A stretch of DNA of 64,000 bases from Siphonodentalium dalli (lineage: Eukaryota > Mollusca > Scaphopoda > Gadilida > Siphonodentaliidae), in assembly GCA_032622095.1 (NCBI GenBank), contig CP136068.1, positions 8,101,314-8,165,313 on the forward strand. The letters are read 5' to 3'. Positions 37,300 to 50,844 of this stretch are shown here, piece by piece (the first letter of the stretch is position 1; every line of letters starts with the position of its first letter). A program made the translations under genes and the position numbers. A model generated the notes under the pieces. It searched no databases and was not told the DNA's origin. It was given only the letters and a program-made list of their open reading frames with translations.

Positions 37300-38320
37300 T
37301 CGAAAGGTCAGCATTTTTCTCTACAAAAGCAACATTTTATTTTTATTGATCTGTAATTGCAGCACTATGTGACCAAATAATCATAGTTTTAAAAACAGTT
37401 TGGTTCACCGTCGTATTTGAGATTAGTGAACATAGAAAAACATTTAAAGTTGATAATTCAAATTAATTTGGTCGGTACCCGAAATGTCCGTCCAATGAAA
37501 AATAAAAAAATCAAACAATCCAACCCTTAAATCACCGAAATCTATACTCTAATCATAAAACTAAACAGCCCTATTGTCAAACAGACGTTGTTTCACGAAG
37601 GACCGCTAATTTGGGTGTGGTACTCAACATACATCGAGTTTAATAACGATTTTTGTCTCTTTTTTCCGTCAGTTTTACAGATTTCTTTTCGCGGGAGGCC
37701 ATTTTTAAAGTGCGAAACAAACTCGAGAAACGCTGCAGTAAATGACTCCAAAATAAAAATAATTTTACATCGATAAAAAAAAATGTTTTATCTAATTCCT
37801 TATCTAGTGGGTATTATATATCCACCGCATGATTTTTGTCATTAAGAATGCCGGATATCAATTAAAAGAGAGATATTAAAAATAATTTAATAAAGTTCAA
37901 GTTAGTTTCGCTTTCAGTTTTGCAAAATGGCCTCCCGCGAAAAGAAATCTGTAAAACTGACGAAAACATCGTTATTAAACTCGATGTATGTTGTGTACCA
38001 CCCCCAAATTAGCTGTACTTCATGAAACAACGTCTGTTTGACAATAGGGCTATTTTGTTTGATGATAATAGTATAGATTTCGGTGATTTAGGGGTTGGAT
38101 TATTTTATTTTTTTATTTTTCATTGGACGGACGTTTCGGGTACCAAAAAATAAATTTTATTGACAACTTCGAATGATTTTCTATGCTCACTTGTTTAAAG
38201 TACGACGGGAAGCTAAACTTTAACCAAAAATATGATTACTTGGGCACATAATGCTAGAATTCCAGATAAATTTGATAAAAAATTTGCTTTTGTGAGGATG
38301 ATTTTTGACCTCCTATTTTC
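37300..38320. mobile_element. ~1-kb foldback element with ~400-bp arms
   Basis: Left arm about 37300-37704 and right arm about 37917-38320. Inner halves are best kept (TTACAGATTTCTTTTCGCGG and TCGAGTTTAATAACGAT against their complements, TATTGTCAAACAGACGTTG). Outer halves are weaker but continuous to CTCTACAAAAGC against GCTTTTGTGAGG. The ~210-bp centre is AT-rich and non-coding. Arms differ by roughly 10-20%, so it is older than the giant palindrome. Confidence 0.85.
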
Positions 38321-40021
38321 ACTATCGCCTTGATACTTACCTTTATATATTTTTCTTAATTTTGTGTTTGTTTTTTTTTTGCCAAATACCTGTGTGTATA
38401 CGTAGGGGCGACCGGAGGGCCACGCTGCTCCTGTATAATATAATTTTGTGTTAATTATCCCAATTGTCGTTAGCTTGTATAAACAATATACAAATAAACA
38501 ATCAATTGTTGTTGATTTCCATGTTTGAAACAATTATTTAACCGAACCGGCATGCAACAGTCTATGGCGTATTTGTCACCTATATATTTACGCAGTTTCC
38601 CACCATTCCCTGCTGTTTAGCTCAATTTTACAAGGTCAAGGTGACCTCGAGACGGGAGCCATCGATATGTGTACGAAAGTCGCTAAAAACATTGGCCGCC
38701 TAGCTGCCATCTTGGATATCAAATTATTTGAATCCATTCGCACACTCTGCAGCCCAAATTATTAGCTCAACTTTTGAACGATTTTCGATGAAAAACATGG
38801 CCGCTGGCAGCACCTTGTGTTTTACTCATCGAATGACTAAATCCTTTGGCACACCGTATAGACACAATTCCTCAACCGATCATCACCAAACTTCAGATGG
38901 ATATTCGGGTGCGACCACTTGATGGGAGCAATATCAATTTTATTATTGACACGTCTCCGGTTCCAGTTAGAGTTACATGCATGTTGAATACTTTCGCAAA
39001 CATACGGACGCGGTTGAGACATTTACATATACATTCTATCATTGTGTACAAATTGCACGTGACTTAAAGTATGGTTACACATGTAAATGGAAAAAAAAAA
39101 GTATAACCGATTTTTGTCCCAGCACCACGGAAGGTCGTACATTGTGATTATCTTGTCTACGCATGTGTTTGATTTATTGTGGGTGTTTTGCCTCTGAGAG
39201 GCACAGTTTCACACACGAGATTGAAACAAAGATTCAGAAAGAAAGCATTTATTATAAAACATAATTTCAACACTTCTCGAGGACGATACAAACGGATACC
39301 AATGGATGCGAACGTTCACACACTATGAACTGTTTGAAGTACAAATAATCGGCAGACCGTTTGAAGACGCATATTCTAAAATGTCTAAATTGATCATTTC
39401 GCCAAGAAGTTTTGCCAGTAAATCAGTTCTTATATACATATACTTCTTACACACAACATGCGTCTCGTGCATATGAAATTCATTGGATAGCAATGGCAAA
39501 AACATCAAATTTCTAAAGAGATTTAAAAAAGAATTGAAAAATAAATATTTATCGCAATATTCGACAACTGTTAAATGGAACATATACTGATGGTAAAGAC
39601 TGTAAAATGGCATAACGAATAGCATTGACCCCTAATCTTCCCATCATTTTAATGTTCACCTTAACATTTTGGTGGGACGAAACGAGAAACTGCTATCAAA
39701 TGTATTACTAATAGGTTTCCAGTAACGAAATGTCGTATGTCGAAATCATTGTTGTGTAAACAAATTGTAACTGTGATGTCAACAAACATCGCTAATCGTG
39801 TAGTTAAAGTTAAAATGTTTTTTAAAAATATGAGTTTCGGAAAAGTTTGCAATGCTTTAGCCTTACCGAATGTTTCCCGTCAAGCATTGACTAAACGTTT
39901 GTATCTTATAGGACTAACTGACGTTTATTCCCAATTCTACTGATTAAATAACAATGGATTTGACATCCAAAATCTCATTATTGGATAAGTATTAATTATG
40001 AAAATAAGAACAAATACAATC
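38321..40021. other. intergenic stretch with dispersed repeat copy B
   Basis: 39446-39745 is copy B of the repeat at 37025-37290. Sequence just after it (CAGTAACGAAATG, then AACAAACATCGCTAATCG) has a diverged relative at about 57855-58070. No gene seen. Confidence 0.6.
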
Positions 40022-40171
40022 TACAGTAATGCCCTAATTAATCGACTCCTTAACCACATCAGAATTATGGGTAACTTTTCAGGATTTAGTCGGAAATATG
40101 GCTCGTTGCCATTCATCGGAAAGCTCTCCCCTTCTGCTGTGGTTATGGAGTCGATTTATTAAAGCATTACA
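40022..40171. mobile_element. ~150-bp TIR element (MITE)
   Basis: Left TIR ACAGTAATGCCCTAATTAAT then CGACTCCTTAACCACATCAG; right TIR, reverse-complemented, GTAATGCTTTAATAAATCGA then CTCCATAACCACAGCAGAAG. The TA-AGTAATGC type of end resembles Tc1/mariner MITEs, but the family is not proven. Confidence 0.8.
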
Positions 40172-40616
40172 AAAACTCGGTAATGATAGTTGATTTACAG
40201 ACTTCCATGTTATTTCGCAACCAAATTCGAAAGCAGTGAATCAATATAAGGGGTATGTGTGCATAACAATCAGACTGTAACGCCCAAACATGGACCCAGA
40301 GTGGTTGTTGCGATCTCAAAATTGCTTTCGAATTACCCGAGTGTCGAGTTACAAACGTTTCTTTGCTGGCAAGCAACATGTTTAAAACCTTGTGGTCAGT
40401 GTGTCTTTTACAACCCATACGTTTGATGTCACATGCCTGAACCAAGTCCAGCTGACATATACACAGGTCTCTTATCATCCAAACAACGCAGGAATGTTGC
40501 CGTTTATACACAATGTTGTGAACTTTACATACAATTTCGAGCAATAAATTGTAATATATTAGCGCATTCGAAGCCGTAACTGGTATATTTATTATCGGAG
40601 TGTACACCAACGCCAT
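40167..40616 (-). CDS. 149-residue open frame of unknown nature
   Basis: The longest unexplained frame in the middle of the window. It starts MALVYTPIINIPVTASNALI and includes HTDHKVLNMLLASKETF. Its last residues are read from the end of the MITE at 40022-40171. It has no signal peptide, domain or homologue that I recognise. A frame of this length could occur by chance in 64 kb. Confidence 0.15.
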   Translation of the reverse strand: MALVYTPIINIPVTASNALIYYNLLLEIVCKVHNIVYKRQHSCVVWMIRDLCICQLDLVQACDIKRMGCKRHTDHKVLNMLLASKETFVTRHSGNSKAILRSQQPLWVHVWALQSDCYAHIPLILIHCFRIWLRNNMEVCKSTIITEFL

Positions 40617-40619
40617 ATT

Positions 40620-42950
40620 GAACAGTTGAGTTTTACTTCAGGGGTCTACACTGATGTACAATGTATGTATGTATGAATACGCTAATAAATCATATTGCAT
40701 GCACACCTACGCCTTTAATTGTTCGTTCGCACACTGGTATATATTGAAGACTTTTCTTCAAGAAAAGATATAGTGCAATAATATGAACGGCGACATGCGC
40801 TATCGACATGAGAACGAAACATGTGTTTGTTCCACACGTAATGGTGCGACTGAAATTTGCCTTCCATTACCTGTAAATGAATGATTTATTCTTAAGATAT
40901 AATTGCGTGATATTTAGATGCAACTTTCGGTAGCATCACTGCTGGTAGAACTTGACAGTTTTTACATTTCAGTTAGTTAGGTGTGCACATGTGCATTGTA
41001 CAAGCATGTTTGGTGTTCGATTTCTGACATATTACAGCTGTATGTGTCGAAATTCGTGAAATTCGATACCACATTTGCGTGTGTGTGAATGATGCTACGT
41101 GCATCCACCGACGGTAGTTTTGTTCAATTCATCGTCAGACCGCATATTACATGCATATCAGAGATATATTATACACATTTGTGATAATTGAATCAGTTTA
41201 ATCCGTTTTCCTCTTCGGTTCTATTGTTGACTGGAATGAACTCGTTGGGAATAACATGTATTTACACCAATCAGCTGACCAGCAGTAGCTAAATGAATAC
41301 ATTGTAAAGTTTGAAGTTAAAATGCCACGGTCTGGTACAATTAAGAAACCATTCCCATCTGCTGGACACATATGTCTAGATGCAGCAACTGTTATTGCAT
41401 GGTTTTGGCTGCAATTCTTGATATTTCAAACGGATATTCCCAAAATGTGTCTGGGACAGATCCAGCGAAATTTTGTATTGAAAATATATTGAAAGTCTTG
41501 TATGGATCTATTCAAAACATGTGTCAAGGCCTTGGTGTGCGTGATAGATTGTTACATGGCTAATAACTGCCATTGTATTGGTCAATAATCCCATCCTCAC
41601 TATATTGGCTGCTAACTGGCATCCTCAATACAGTTGCGTTTGACTGGCTATAGCTAACGACATATATTAAATGGCACGTTTTATGCCATAGTAGAATTGT
41701 GAGACCTACTAGTACTGTAATTTTGCAAGCTATAAAACAATCCATGACGATTTAACGTTGCCATTTGTTAATTATATAGCCCACCAACCACCACTAACAG
41801 CGGAATAGATTGCAAGCAACATTTTTGCTTGGACTTAGCATGGTTCGATAGGCGATCACCACCGACATACATTCAGTACGTTTTGAGCTTTTATGGTCGA
41901 ATTCTTACTTGTGACCTTACTGTAACTTAGAAAAAAATATCGAACACGCCATTGGTTGCTAATTAGATAGTCGGTCAACCACCACTAAAATAAACTGCCA
42001 GCTACATATGAGTGAAATAGCTTGAATTAAAGTCATTAGCTTCACTCCCGGTGGGCATATATTTGATGTCAGACAGAACTGTGCCCGATATACCACAAGA
42101 AAGGTCATAAAAAACTAGAAAGAAAACCCCAATGTGGCATATTATTAGTGCGGTACTCGCCCTGTATTAAATTGTTGAAAACTGCGATCAGAGTAAGAAA
42201 TCTTCTCAGATACTAACACATTTTCGGAGCGAATCAGCGCGCGGAGTCTCATGGAATTATATTCGGAGGAAATCGGAACCACACGAATAACGACGATCGG
42301 CTGGCACGCACGACTGGGAGAACAGCCAACACAAAGGCCGGCATGTCGATAACGAAAGTAGATTCAACAAAAAGAGAAAAAAAAATAAAAAAATAATAGG
42401 GGGCCTATCATAGTTTTTGCATTCAAGTTTTCTAAGTAAAATGTCGACAATTATTTGGCAACTAACAACGTTTTCACACTCTGTATATATATTTATATAT
42501 ATATGGATTTTTGCAAATTTAGGAGAGAAATGAGTACGTATTCACAGTGTGCAAAAGACGATTGACACACCTCCGAAATTATCCAGGTTCACCAATAATA
42601 AACAAATCTGGGAATTCTGCCTTCTAATCTAACGTCAACATATTTGGCCGAATACAAGGTGAAGTTATCTGCATGCGAATTATTGACTTCTGTAAATGAA
42701 AATTATAAGCAATATTTCAATAATATTTGACATCACAATAGACCAATCGTGCTGAGCTAGATCGATTGGTCTTCCTGACACTGTTGTAAGAGATTTCTTG
42801 AATATTGAAATTTTGTTTGCTTGAAGATTTGTTCAAATTTATGATGAATATACCAGCAAAAAATTATACATTGTCTTTCATTAGTTTCAAAATTGTCTTT
42901 CATTAGTTTCAAAATGAATCAGAATAATTTTTTTACAAAAAAATGGTTGT
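40620..42950. other. intergenic stretch
   Basis: No gene seen. A weak direct repeat lies at 41758-41812 and 41951-42005 (CCACCAACCACCACTAA against GTCAACCACCACTAAA), 193 bp apart, close to the unit length of the arrays that follow. Confidence 0.45.
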
Positions 42951-42951
42951 A

Positions 42952-43557
42952 ACTTGAAAGAACAATTTAGAGTAGGCCTACTCCCTTTATCCAAGATTCA
43001 TGCTGGCTGTGAAAGACCGATGGGACGATTTTAGCCCGATCGGTATATTTTAGCCCGATCGGGCTATTATTGATTGATCGGTGGTTCACCCAGACCTGTA
43101 GGATATGCGCACTATAGAATATAGATAAGGCATTTTATGTATGGGAGGCCTATTTCACTTGAAAGAACAATTTATAGTAGGCCTACTCCCTTTATCCAAG
43201 ATTCAGGCTGGCTGTGAAAGACCGATCGGTCTATTTTAGACCGATCGGGCTATTATTGATTGATCGGTGGTTCACCCAGACCTGTAGGGTATGCGCGCTA
43301 TAGTACATGGATATAGATAAGGCGTTTCATGTATGGGAGGCCTATTTCACTTGAAAGAACAATTTAGAGTAGGCCTACTCCCTTTATCCAAGATTCAAGC
43401 TGGCTGTTAAAGAACGATCGGTCCATTTTAGCCTGATCGGTCTACTTTAGCCCGATCGGGCTGTTATTGATTGATCGGTGGTTCACCCAGACCTGTAGGG
43501 TATACGCGCTATAGCATATAGATACAGCATTTCATGTATGGGATACCCATTTCACAT
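42952..43557 (+). repeat. three ~195-205-bp tandem units
   Basis: Units start at 42952, 43157 and 43349 with ACTTGAAAGAACAATTTA, followed by GTAGGCCTACTCCCTTTATC, then two to three copies of AGCCCGATCGG, then GGTGGTTCACCCAGACCTGT. The number of CGATCGG blocks differs among units. Confidence 0.93.
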
Positions 43558-43689
43558 TTATTATTCATTTATGATCAAGCGCAAATATTTCTCAAAATAA
43601 CATCTATCATTTGCGCTTCAGTGTAAATCATTTGCGCAAATAAAAATTAATATGCATTGATATCACCCCCCTGAATTAATTTTAAATGG

Positions 43690-44055
43690 CACAGACCCAC
43701 CATATGAGGGAAGCACCCCCCCCCAGTAACCACAATATCTCTTTTATGACCATGGAAATGGTAGAGATATGTGCAGGATATATCTCTTTTATAAAATATA
43801 CTAGATCTCTGGGATGGAGACACAAATTCTTGGGGGCAGGGATGCTGATAATATGAAAATTGGGGTTTTCCCCAATTTCAAGTCAATAAGTACACCATAT
43901 GAGGGAAGCGAGTCCCCAGTAACCCCGAATTCCATATTTATGGCCATGGAAATGGTATATATCTGTGTAGGAGATGTCCCTTTAATAAAATATACTAGAG
44001 CTCTGGGAGTGAGGTACCAATTCTTGGGACACCAGGGACAGAGATGCTGATATAT
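43690..44055 (+). repeat. two ~195-bp tandem units
   Basis: CACCATATGAGGGAAGC occurs near 43697 and 43893, each followed by CCCAGTAACC, ATGGAAATGGTA, AAAATATACTAGA and CTCTGGGA. Confidence 0.9.
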
Positions 44056-44344
44056 GCATATGGAAATATTTTTTCTTCAATGTTTCAGTATTATATGGGG
44101 CTACTACTATGGGTCCATGATAATATACTATGAGATGGACTCTATCATTCACAATCAGAGGGAAGTAAGGGAGTGTTAGGTATTTGCGCTTAAGCGCAAA
44201 TATATTGATAGACATATACTTGCGCTTAAGCGCAAATGATTCATTTTCACATTTTATATTAACTAATTGCATTTAAGCGTAAATAATTTACGCTTAAGCA
44301 TAAATCAGTTACGCTTAATGTAATCATTGTATTATATATATTGA

Positions 44345-45350
44345 GTTGAAGATTTTGAGACATCTATAACAGGTTGTTATAATATGTTTTTCTTTATAAA
44401 ATTCACAATTTAAATGTCCGGTTTATAGGGGAAAACATCATTATTCATTATTCAAAAAGTTAATTTGTGACGCAATGGTTAAAGAAATTCATTTCTTTCC
44501 AATAATGAAATATTTTGTATTTTTTAAATATCGTTTCCATGGTGATAGGTATTTCTCAGGGTATTGGGCTTTTTCTGCAGTTTTATCAAAACTAGATTGA
44601 AGCACACGTAAGAAGCCATCATAATATGTATAAATTATTACTGTAACCAATGTAGTATCTAATAAATGTTTCAATTCCAAAATTATCGCATTTTTTGCAA
44701 AAACTAAAAGTTTTTACCCCAAAATGGCACTAAAACCTTCATATCCTATATGTGCATCCTAGTTACTACTGGGATGATTGGAAAATAGTAATCGTTGAAA
44801 AAGGTTTTGAGACATCTATAACGGGTTGTCATAATAAGCTTTGCTTCAAAAAATTACATGCTTTAAATGTCAGCTCTATGGGGAAAAAACATCATTATTT
44901 GGCGAAATTTGGTCCGTTTCCATGACAACAGCTGAATAAACCGCAACAATTACCCGACACAGAAGTCCGGATTAAAAGTGCATGTCATAGAAAACAAATT
45001 TCAAAAAGTTATATTGTGTCGCAAGGGTTATAAGTCTTCATTTCTTTCAAATAACGGCATTTTTTGTATTTTTAAATATCGTTTCCATGTTAACAGGTAT
45101 TTCTCTGGTTATTAATCCCTTTCGGCAGTTTTATCCAAATTAATTTTAAGTACACGTATGATGCCATCATAATAATGCATAAATTATTAATGTATTACCA
45201 ATGTAGTATCCAATAAATGTTCCAATTCCAAAATTATCGCATTTTTTTGCAAAAATCACCATTTTTCACCCCAAAATGGCAATAAAGACCCGTATAACCT
45301 ATATGTGCATCCTATTTAATACTGGAATCGTTGGAACATAGTTATAGTGG
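44345..45350 (+). repeat. two ~0.5-kb tandem units
   Basis: Unit 1 starts near 44345 and unit 2 near 44805 with TTTTGAGACATCTATAAC(A/G)G. Both then share TTTAAATATCGTTTCCATG, CCAATGTAGTATC, AATTCCAAAATTATCGCATT and CCTATATGTGCATCCTA. Unit 2 has ~90 bp extra after ACATCATTATT. Confidence 0.93.
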
Positions 45351-46599
45351 ACAAATCATCAATAAATGATCTTCAACGTCTGTTCCTGTCCTAGAATGGG
45401 CTTAAATTAGTTTTTACCATTTGCGGAAATGGTTTAATATCAAACTGTGTCTACATTGTTTACATTCTGTTTCCATGGCAACGGCACCACTTTCACATTT
45501 TACAGCAGGGCGGAACATGAAGCCTACATCTTCTACCTTCATTTGATATATAATCTTTCCGTGTGTAAAAGAAAAAATTAAAAAAAAAATTCTGGTCAAG
45601 ACCGCTCATCTATTATGCGTTATCATAATACATTGGAATTATATTAAGAGCAATAATTTCATCGGCTGTCTTACCTTATATGTATATTTGTATAATCTGA
45701 TGTATGTTAACTTACTGGCATTAGTAATGTGGTTGCATCCATTTCAGCTTGAGTATGTGGAGTTCAATGGGAGTGTATATGAATTACAGTTAAGCGCAAC
45801 TCATTTACGCTAAAGTGGATTTCATTTACACTTAAGTGTAATTGAAATGAATTATGCTTAAGCAAATACATGTACCTATCTCCAACTGGTTTCCTCAGTC
45901 TGAATATCCATCTTAGTATGGGATCTGGGTGGAGTCCTCACCTATGTTTGAGTAATGTTTTATGGCCTGAGTTAATTTGAGTTTAGAGCAAATCACATGG
46001 GAGTCTTTTTTACATTTATTATTTATTTGCATACAAATATTTGCGCTTAAAGACACGGTTGGCCTTGGCGGTGGGTATCCTGTGAAAATATCACCACCCG
46101 TCAAAAACCGCCACAAACAGAAAGAACATCAAAATGTAGATAGACTTTGTCCGTATACAAATAAGAAATATCGCATAAACAGTATGTTATTGTCATATTT
46201 TTGACCATTGTTATGTAAACAAAAGCATAAAAAGTAACTTTTCTGGTGTTTGTTTATATTATGATGGTAAACATAAAGAGCGTTCTTTGTTGATGAATAC
46301 CTGATATGGAACTAATAAAGAGCGTTTATGCCATTTGTGTGTGATTAGCCAGTAGCATTGTGCTGTCTTCTGTAACACAATCAGGCTCTTGCTTAGGTAA
46401 AATATAGTAGGTCTTTATTATAACATGCTGTTTACGCGATGGTCATGGTATATATGAACGGAACTGTAAGCGTTTTAATGTTTTTCTGTTTACGGTGTTT
46501 GGAACAAATATGAATATTTTCGACAATTAAGGCCGCACGTGCCTTTAAGCATAAAGCAATTGCGCTTACTTGGTGCAAATACACAACACTTCTTTACTT

Positions 46600-49500
46600 C
46601 CATCCAATTTTAACTGTCAATGATTGAGTCCATCTTATGGTATATTTATTTGGGCCTATATAAACTCAAAAATTGAAGAAAACATAATTCCATATGGATA
46701 TCTATATCACCATCGCTGTCCCAAACAAATACGGTCTGTACTAGAATAGTGAATAGCAATATATGGCACACATGTAGCATTGCACAGGTAATTAAACAGT
46801 TTGAAATACACATGTAAGACAACTCTTTCTGCACGAGACTGTACCTGCTGTATATCGATCATAACATCGGTCAACGATCTGCAACGATTAAAAATTTCTA
46901 TAAATAGTAACATTTTCAACTGTTACCGTTGTTCATTGCTCGATCATGACCACTTTGATTATACTTCTTTCATAACTCGGTCAATGTTCTTCCGTTGGTG
47001 ATTTCAGGCTATAATTGCTTTTATATCCCTCCCATTCGAATTGACTATACCGCATGTTTTTCGTTTTATTAAGCTGATGCTACGCTATTCCAGCAAACGG
47101 CCTCCCTCCACGGAAGCTATTTTCTGAGAACGAAAGCCGACTCAATCCCGACCAAGTCGGAAGTGTTCGGGTGTTTCCGCGACTGCACACGACAACTCGT
47201 TAGTGTATTTATTTCGCGTTTACAGTGGAATTATTCGTCCCGATTGAGGGAAAGTAAATAGTTTGTTACGTGGCCGTATAATTAGTACAAACTGATATCT
47301 GGTTGGGGCATTTCGTGTATGGGGGTTATTTTATTCAGTCTTTCCACAGAATAACGCAGGGAACTCAATTGTGAGGTTCAATGTACGTTTCACATCACTT
47401 TAAGCGCTGTTCGATATGCGATTGCAGACGGGAATGTATATAACAATGATATTCGGATATTTGAATTGTCCTCGAGAAATACACATAACTATCCTAACAT
47501 GATGGAACTGGTAACACCATCAAATTATCTACAAAAAATACGCACGAGTGAATAGACTACAGTCACTCCAAGTTAGCACGGTGACAGGAGAAGTGAAATT
47601 GTTCCAATATTATTTTATTCGAATATATGTGATTTTGCTTTGACATATTAACATTCGAGGTCCGTATTAAGTACTTTAAGCTTAATAACACAAAATACAT
47701 GTGTGGTTTAATCGTATCACATTAATGTTAACCACCCAATCAATGACGTACACAGATTTCCCTATGGGGACACCACTAATTATCCTGAACAAAATGTAAT
47801 TCCTTTAATTAAACCAACGCACATTTGCGAGTAGTGCGCTCAAGAAATGTTAAGGTAACTTATTATCCGAGCTTGTCCCACTAATGAATATGATTCATCC
47901 ATTCCTGTTATCTTTCCCAAAAACAGACAACAAATGAATTATGAACCATTCCAATGTATAATTTGTAACTGAATAATTAACTATACTAAGCCAGTTCCTA
48001 TCTTTCAAGTCACATTCAGTCTAGAGTCGAAAACTTCAGCGGTGGATAATGTGTAAAAAAGTGCGTTTATCCGTGGTTCACTCATGATTAATTGGTCCCA
48101 CTAGTTTGCTATAATGCTGGTGTGTCCTGCTGAATTGATATGCTACTGGTAGGGCAATTTACGCTATATTAAGAAGTGCTGTTATTTTTTTAAATTGTTC
48201 ATATGTGCGGTGTTTGGCTGGTCAGCACAAAAAACAAACATTTTGAGAAATATCATAATATTGATCGTGCTTGCTGTTGCAGTCATGCCATAATAAGTGT
48301 TAAGTGTGTCCTCTAATGTGCTTTATCACCGGGCAAACAAAATACGTTTAAGCCAAAGCAACCGACCATAATCGATATGACTATTTATGTTGTTTTGTAA
48401 ACACCAGCGCAACAATTATTAAAATATTTAAAAATACATGTTATTGAATGTTTGATACAATTCACTGACTTTTTCGCTAACCGTTAGGACCAGCCATACA
48501 CCGTAACAATGACAACTTTAGGAAAGATGATGGTACTTTTTCTGAAGAGCATCCCTTTGCCATAACTGCATCGTAGAAAGTTAGCAGGACCCGCCATCAA
48601 ATTAGCGGGACCATTGAAGCAGGGGTGTTGTTTGTCCATATACGTAAGTCAGCACCAGGTTCTTGCACATTTAAACGATTTTAAATTGGGTAATCTCTTT
48701 TCAACACGATCCATCCATTACCAATGGTCATGCGTATATAATGTAGCTACAATAGCTTTAACAACTAGTGCAGTTATAAATGGATTTCACAGACATGTTA
48801 ATGTTCGGATTGTTTATATACTGTCAGCTTGCCAACTTGGATCCGCATAATAATGTATGCGAATATGACACGTAGTGAGTAGGATGATAACAAAATATAT
48901 ATAATGCACATTATACAAGAACAGATTCGATTCAGTGACATATATTTGCATCATATAGGACATATTTGTCCAGAGGTTAGATCTGGCAGATCTTGATTTA
49001 ACAAAAATATAATTTGAACACACCACCAGATGATGTAATTCAGAAGACAATAGAAATATGTATATGTTAAAACGACAAACAATAAGCTGAGGTCATCGCC
49101 TAACTTTCCCGTTGAAAACACACTGGTTTGGATCATTCAGAGCTCATACGATAATATCTGACTTATAGCAGGCGCGATGACTCTATTAATGTATATATTC
49201 ACACACATCAGAACGTAATATGTTCAGTTGATACGTATGCCGTTAAGGTCATAACATAAGATTATGTCCCTATACAACACTGCAAGTTCAACTTGTGTAT
49301 ACAGTCAGCCATTCAAGTCAAGCACTAGGGTCGCTATCAATGACAGACAACATATGAACACGAGTGTGGTTCGCAATGTTTCCGCGAAATCAACCACGCG
49401 TTCGACAAAGTAACGTCGAGCATTCACGTGAATGTACATCGTGATAACTGATGGTTTGATTCAAAATATCTTACTTCGCCCGTCAGGAAATATCAGACTA

Positions 49501-50400
49501 TGCTAGTCCTCATGGTGTGGTGGTAGATCGTGACCAATTGAAACACTGATATAGACGGTCGATATACTCCGCATGACACTTAGTATGAATTGTTACGAAC
49601 TGGATACAGTCTTCCACCTTATGTGTGCTATCTGATTGAAAGGAACGTATCGTCTCCGCAGATGCTAGAACTTATGCAAGTAGGCAAATCTCTGTTCTTA
49701 TTTGCAATATAAGAATCCTGCAGAAACTAAATTTCGCATGTTGAAATCAGTGCTCTATAAACATTAACGTTCACAGTGAGTTGCCAATAAACAACGCATA
49801 TCCAGCTTGTATGTCAAATATGTGTAAGTCAGAATATTTTCCAATGCTTTGACCTTTTTCGGTGCTTACCTTTACGTTCTGGTTATTTCGATATTTTAAC
49901 AGCAATGTTTCATGACAATCATAGCAACATGCACAATCTGTTTTTTTTTAGAATGATTAATATTGAAAATAACAACAAACTTGTTAGAGGTAGACCGGTA
50001 GTTGTTTTGCAGACAGTCACACTGTTGACATAAAATACTTTGCGAAGGCCTTATATTCCTTTAACTTTATAATGTTCTTACCTCAAACTGTAAACATACA
50101 ATAATTGGATAATAATGTGATGCATCCAAATTTGTCAACACATACAACATATTGATTTGGCACAATTAAATACATCCACTCCAGTGTTTGTATTGATTCC
50201 CATTAAATAAGATAAATACATCAGGCAGAACGTTCGACGAAGGATTTACGTAACGACAGCACGCGACGTCGTGACGTCACTAAAGAGTTTCCAGTAAATA
50301 ACGATAGTTGCAACTGAACCTTCATTTTGAGATTCCTATTTCTCACTGTCATGTAATTATAATAATAATGTATATGTATAGCCGTGTGAGTCTTGATCAA
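46600..50400. other. intergenic stretch, no gene seen
   Basis: Unique AT-rich sequence with only short frames. I found no repeat structure or coding resemblance. Confidence 0.5.
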
Positions 50401-50614
50401 GTTATAAGATGACATGAATTGAATGATAACAACTTTATAGACTCATTAGTGTATAATGCACACAGACTTTCGGCCTTCTGTGAAGCCTTTATAACACGTG
50501 TTTCATCGATTGTCATTTCACACGATAAAGGCTTCTCGGAATGCCGAAAGTATGTGTGCATTATACACTAATGAGTCTATAACGGTGTTATTGTTCATTC
50601 ATGTCATCTTATCA
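50401..50614. mobile_element. ~214-bp foldback MITE
   Basis: Outer arms ATAAGATGACATGAATTGAA and their partner TTCATTCATGTCATCTTAT, inner arms TATAGACTCATTAGTGTATA and ATGCACACAGACTTTCGGCC with nearly exact complements (TGTGTGCATTATACACTAAT, GAGTCTATA). The ~30-base loop is unpaired. Confidence 0.85.
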
Positions 50615-50649
50615 TGTACTTATAAATAATAAGCTTAATGTTCTGATAA

Positions 50650-50840
50650 CATTACACTGTATCAACGCATATACCGACCACTCGCTGGTATAACTACATA
50701 TTATAAATGCATGCATACCGACCACACAGTGATACAATTGCACAGTATAAATGCATGTATACCGACTAGTCACTGATATGATTACAGTGTATACATACAT
50801 TAATGCTAACACTACACAGTATAAATACCTTTATTCCGAG
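50650..50840 (+). repeat. ~44-bp degenerate minisatellite
   Basis: ATACCGACCA and variants recur at about 50671, 50715 and 50759, with a weaker copy near 50830. ATAAATGCATG and CAGTATAAAT lie between. Confidence 0.65.
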
Positions 50841-50844
50841 CACT

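Larger units (their letters stand above)
43577..46580. repeat. scattered TTTGCGCTTAAGCGCAAA dyads
   Basis: Full palindromes at 44182-44201 and 44220-44237. Half sites or variants lie at 43577, 43609, 43629, 44265-44320 (three), 45791-45870 (four), 46036 and 46545-46580. The core GCGCTTAAGCGC is rare in AT-rich DNA, and the clustering over 3 kb is clear. Confidence 0.85.
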
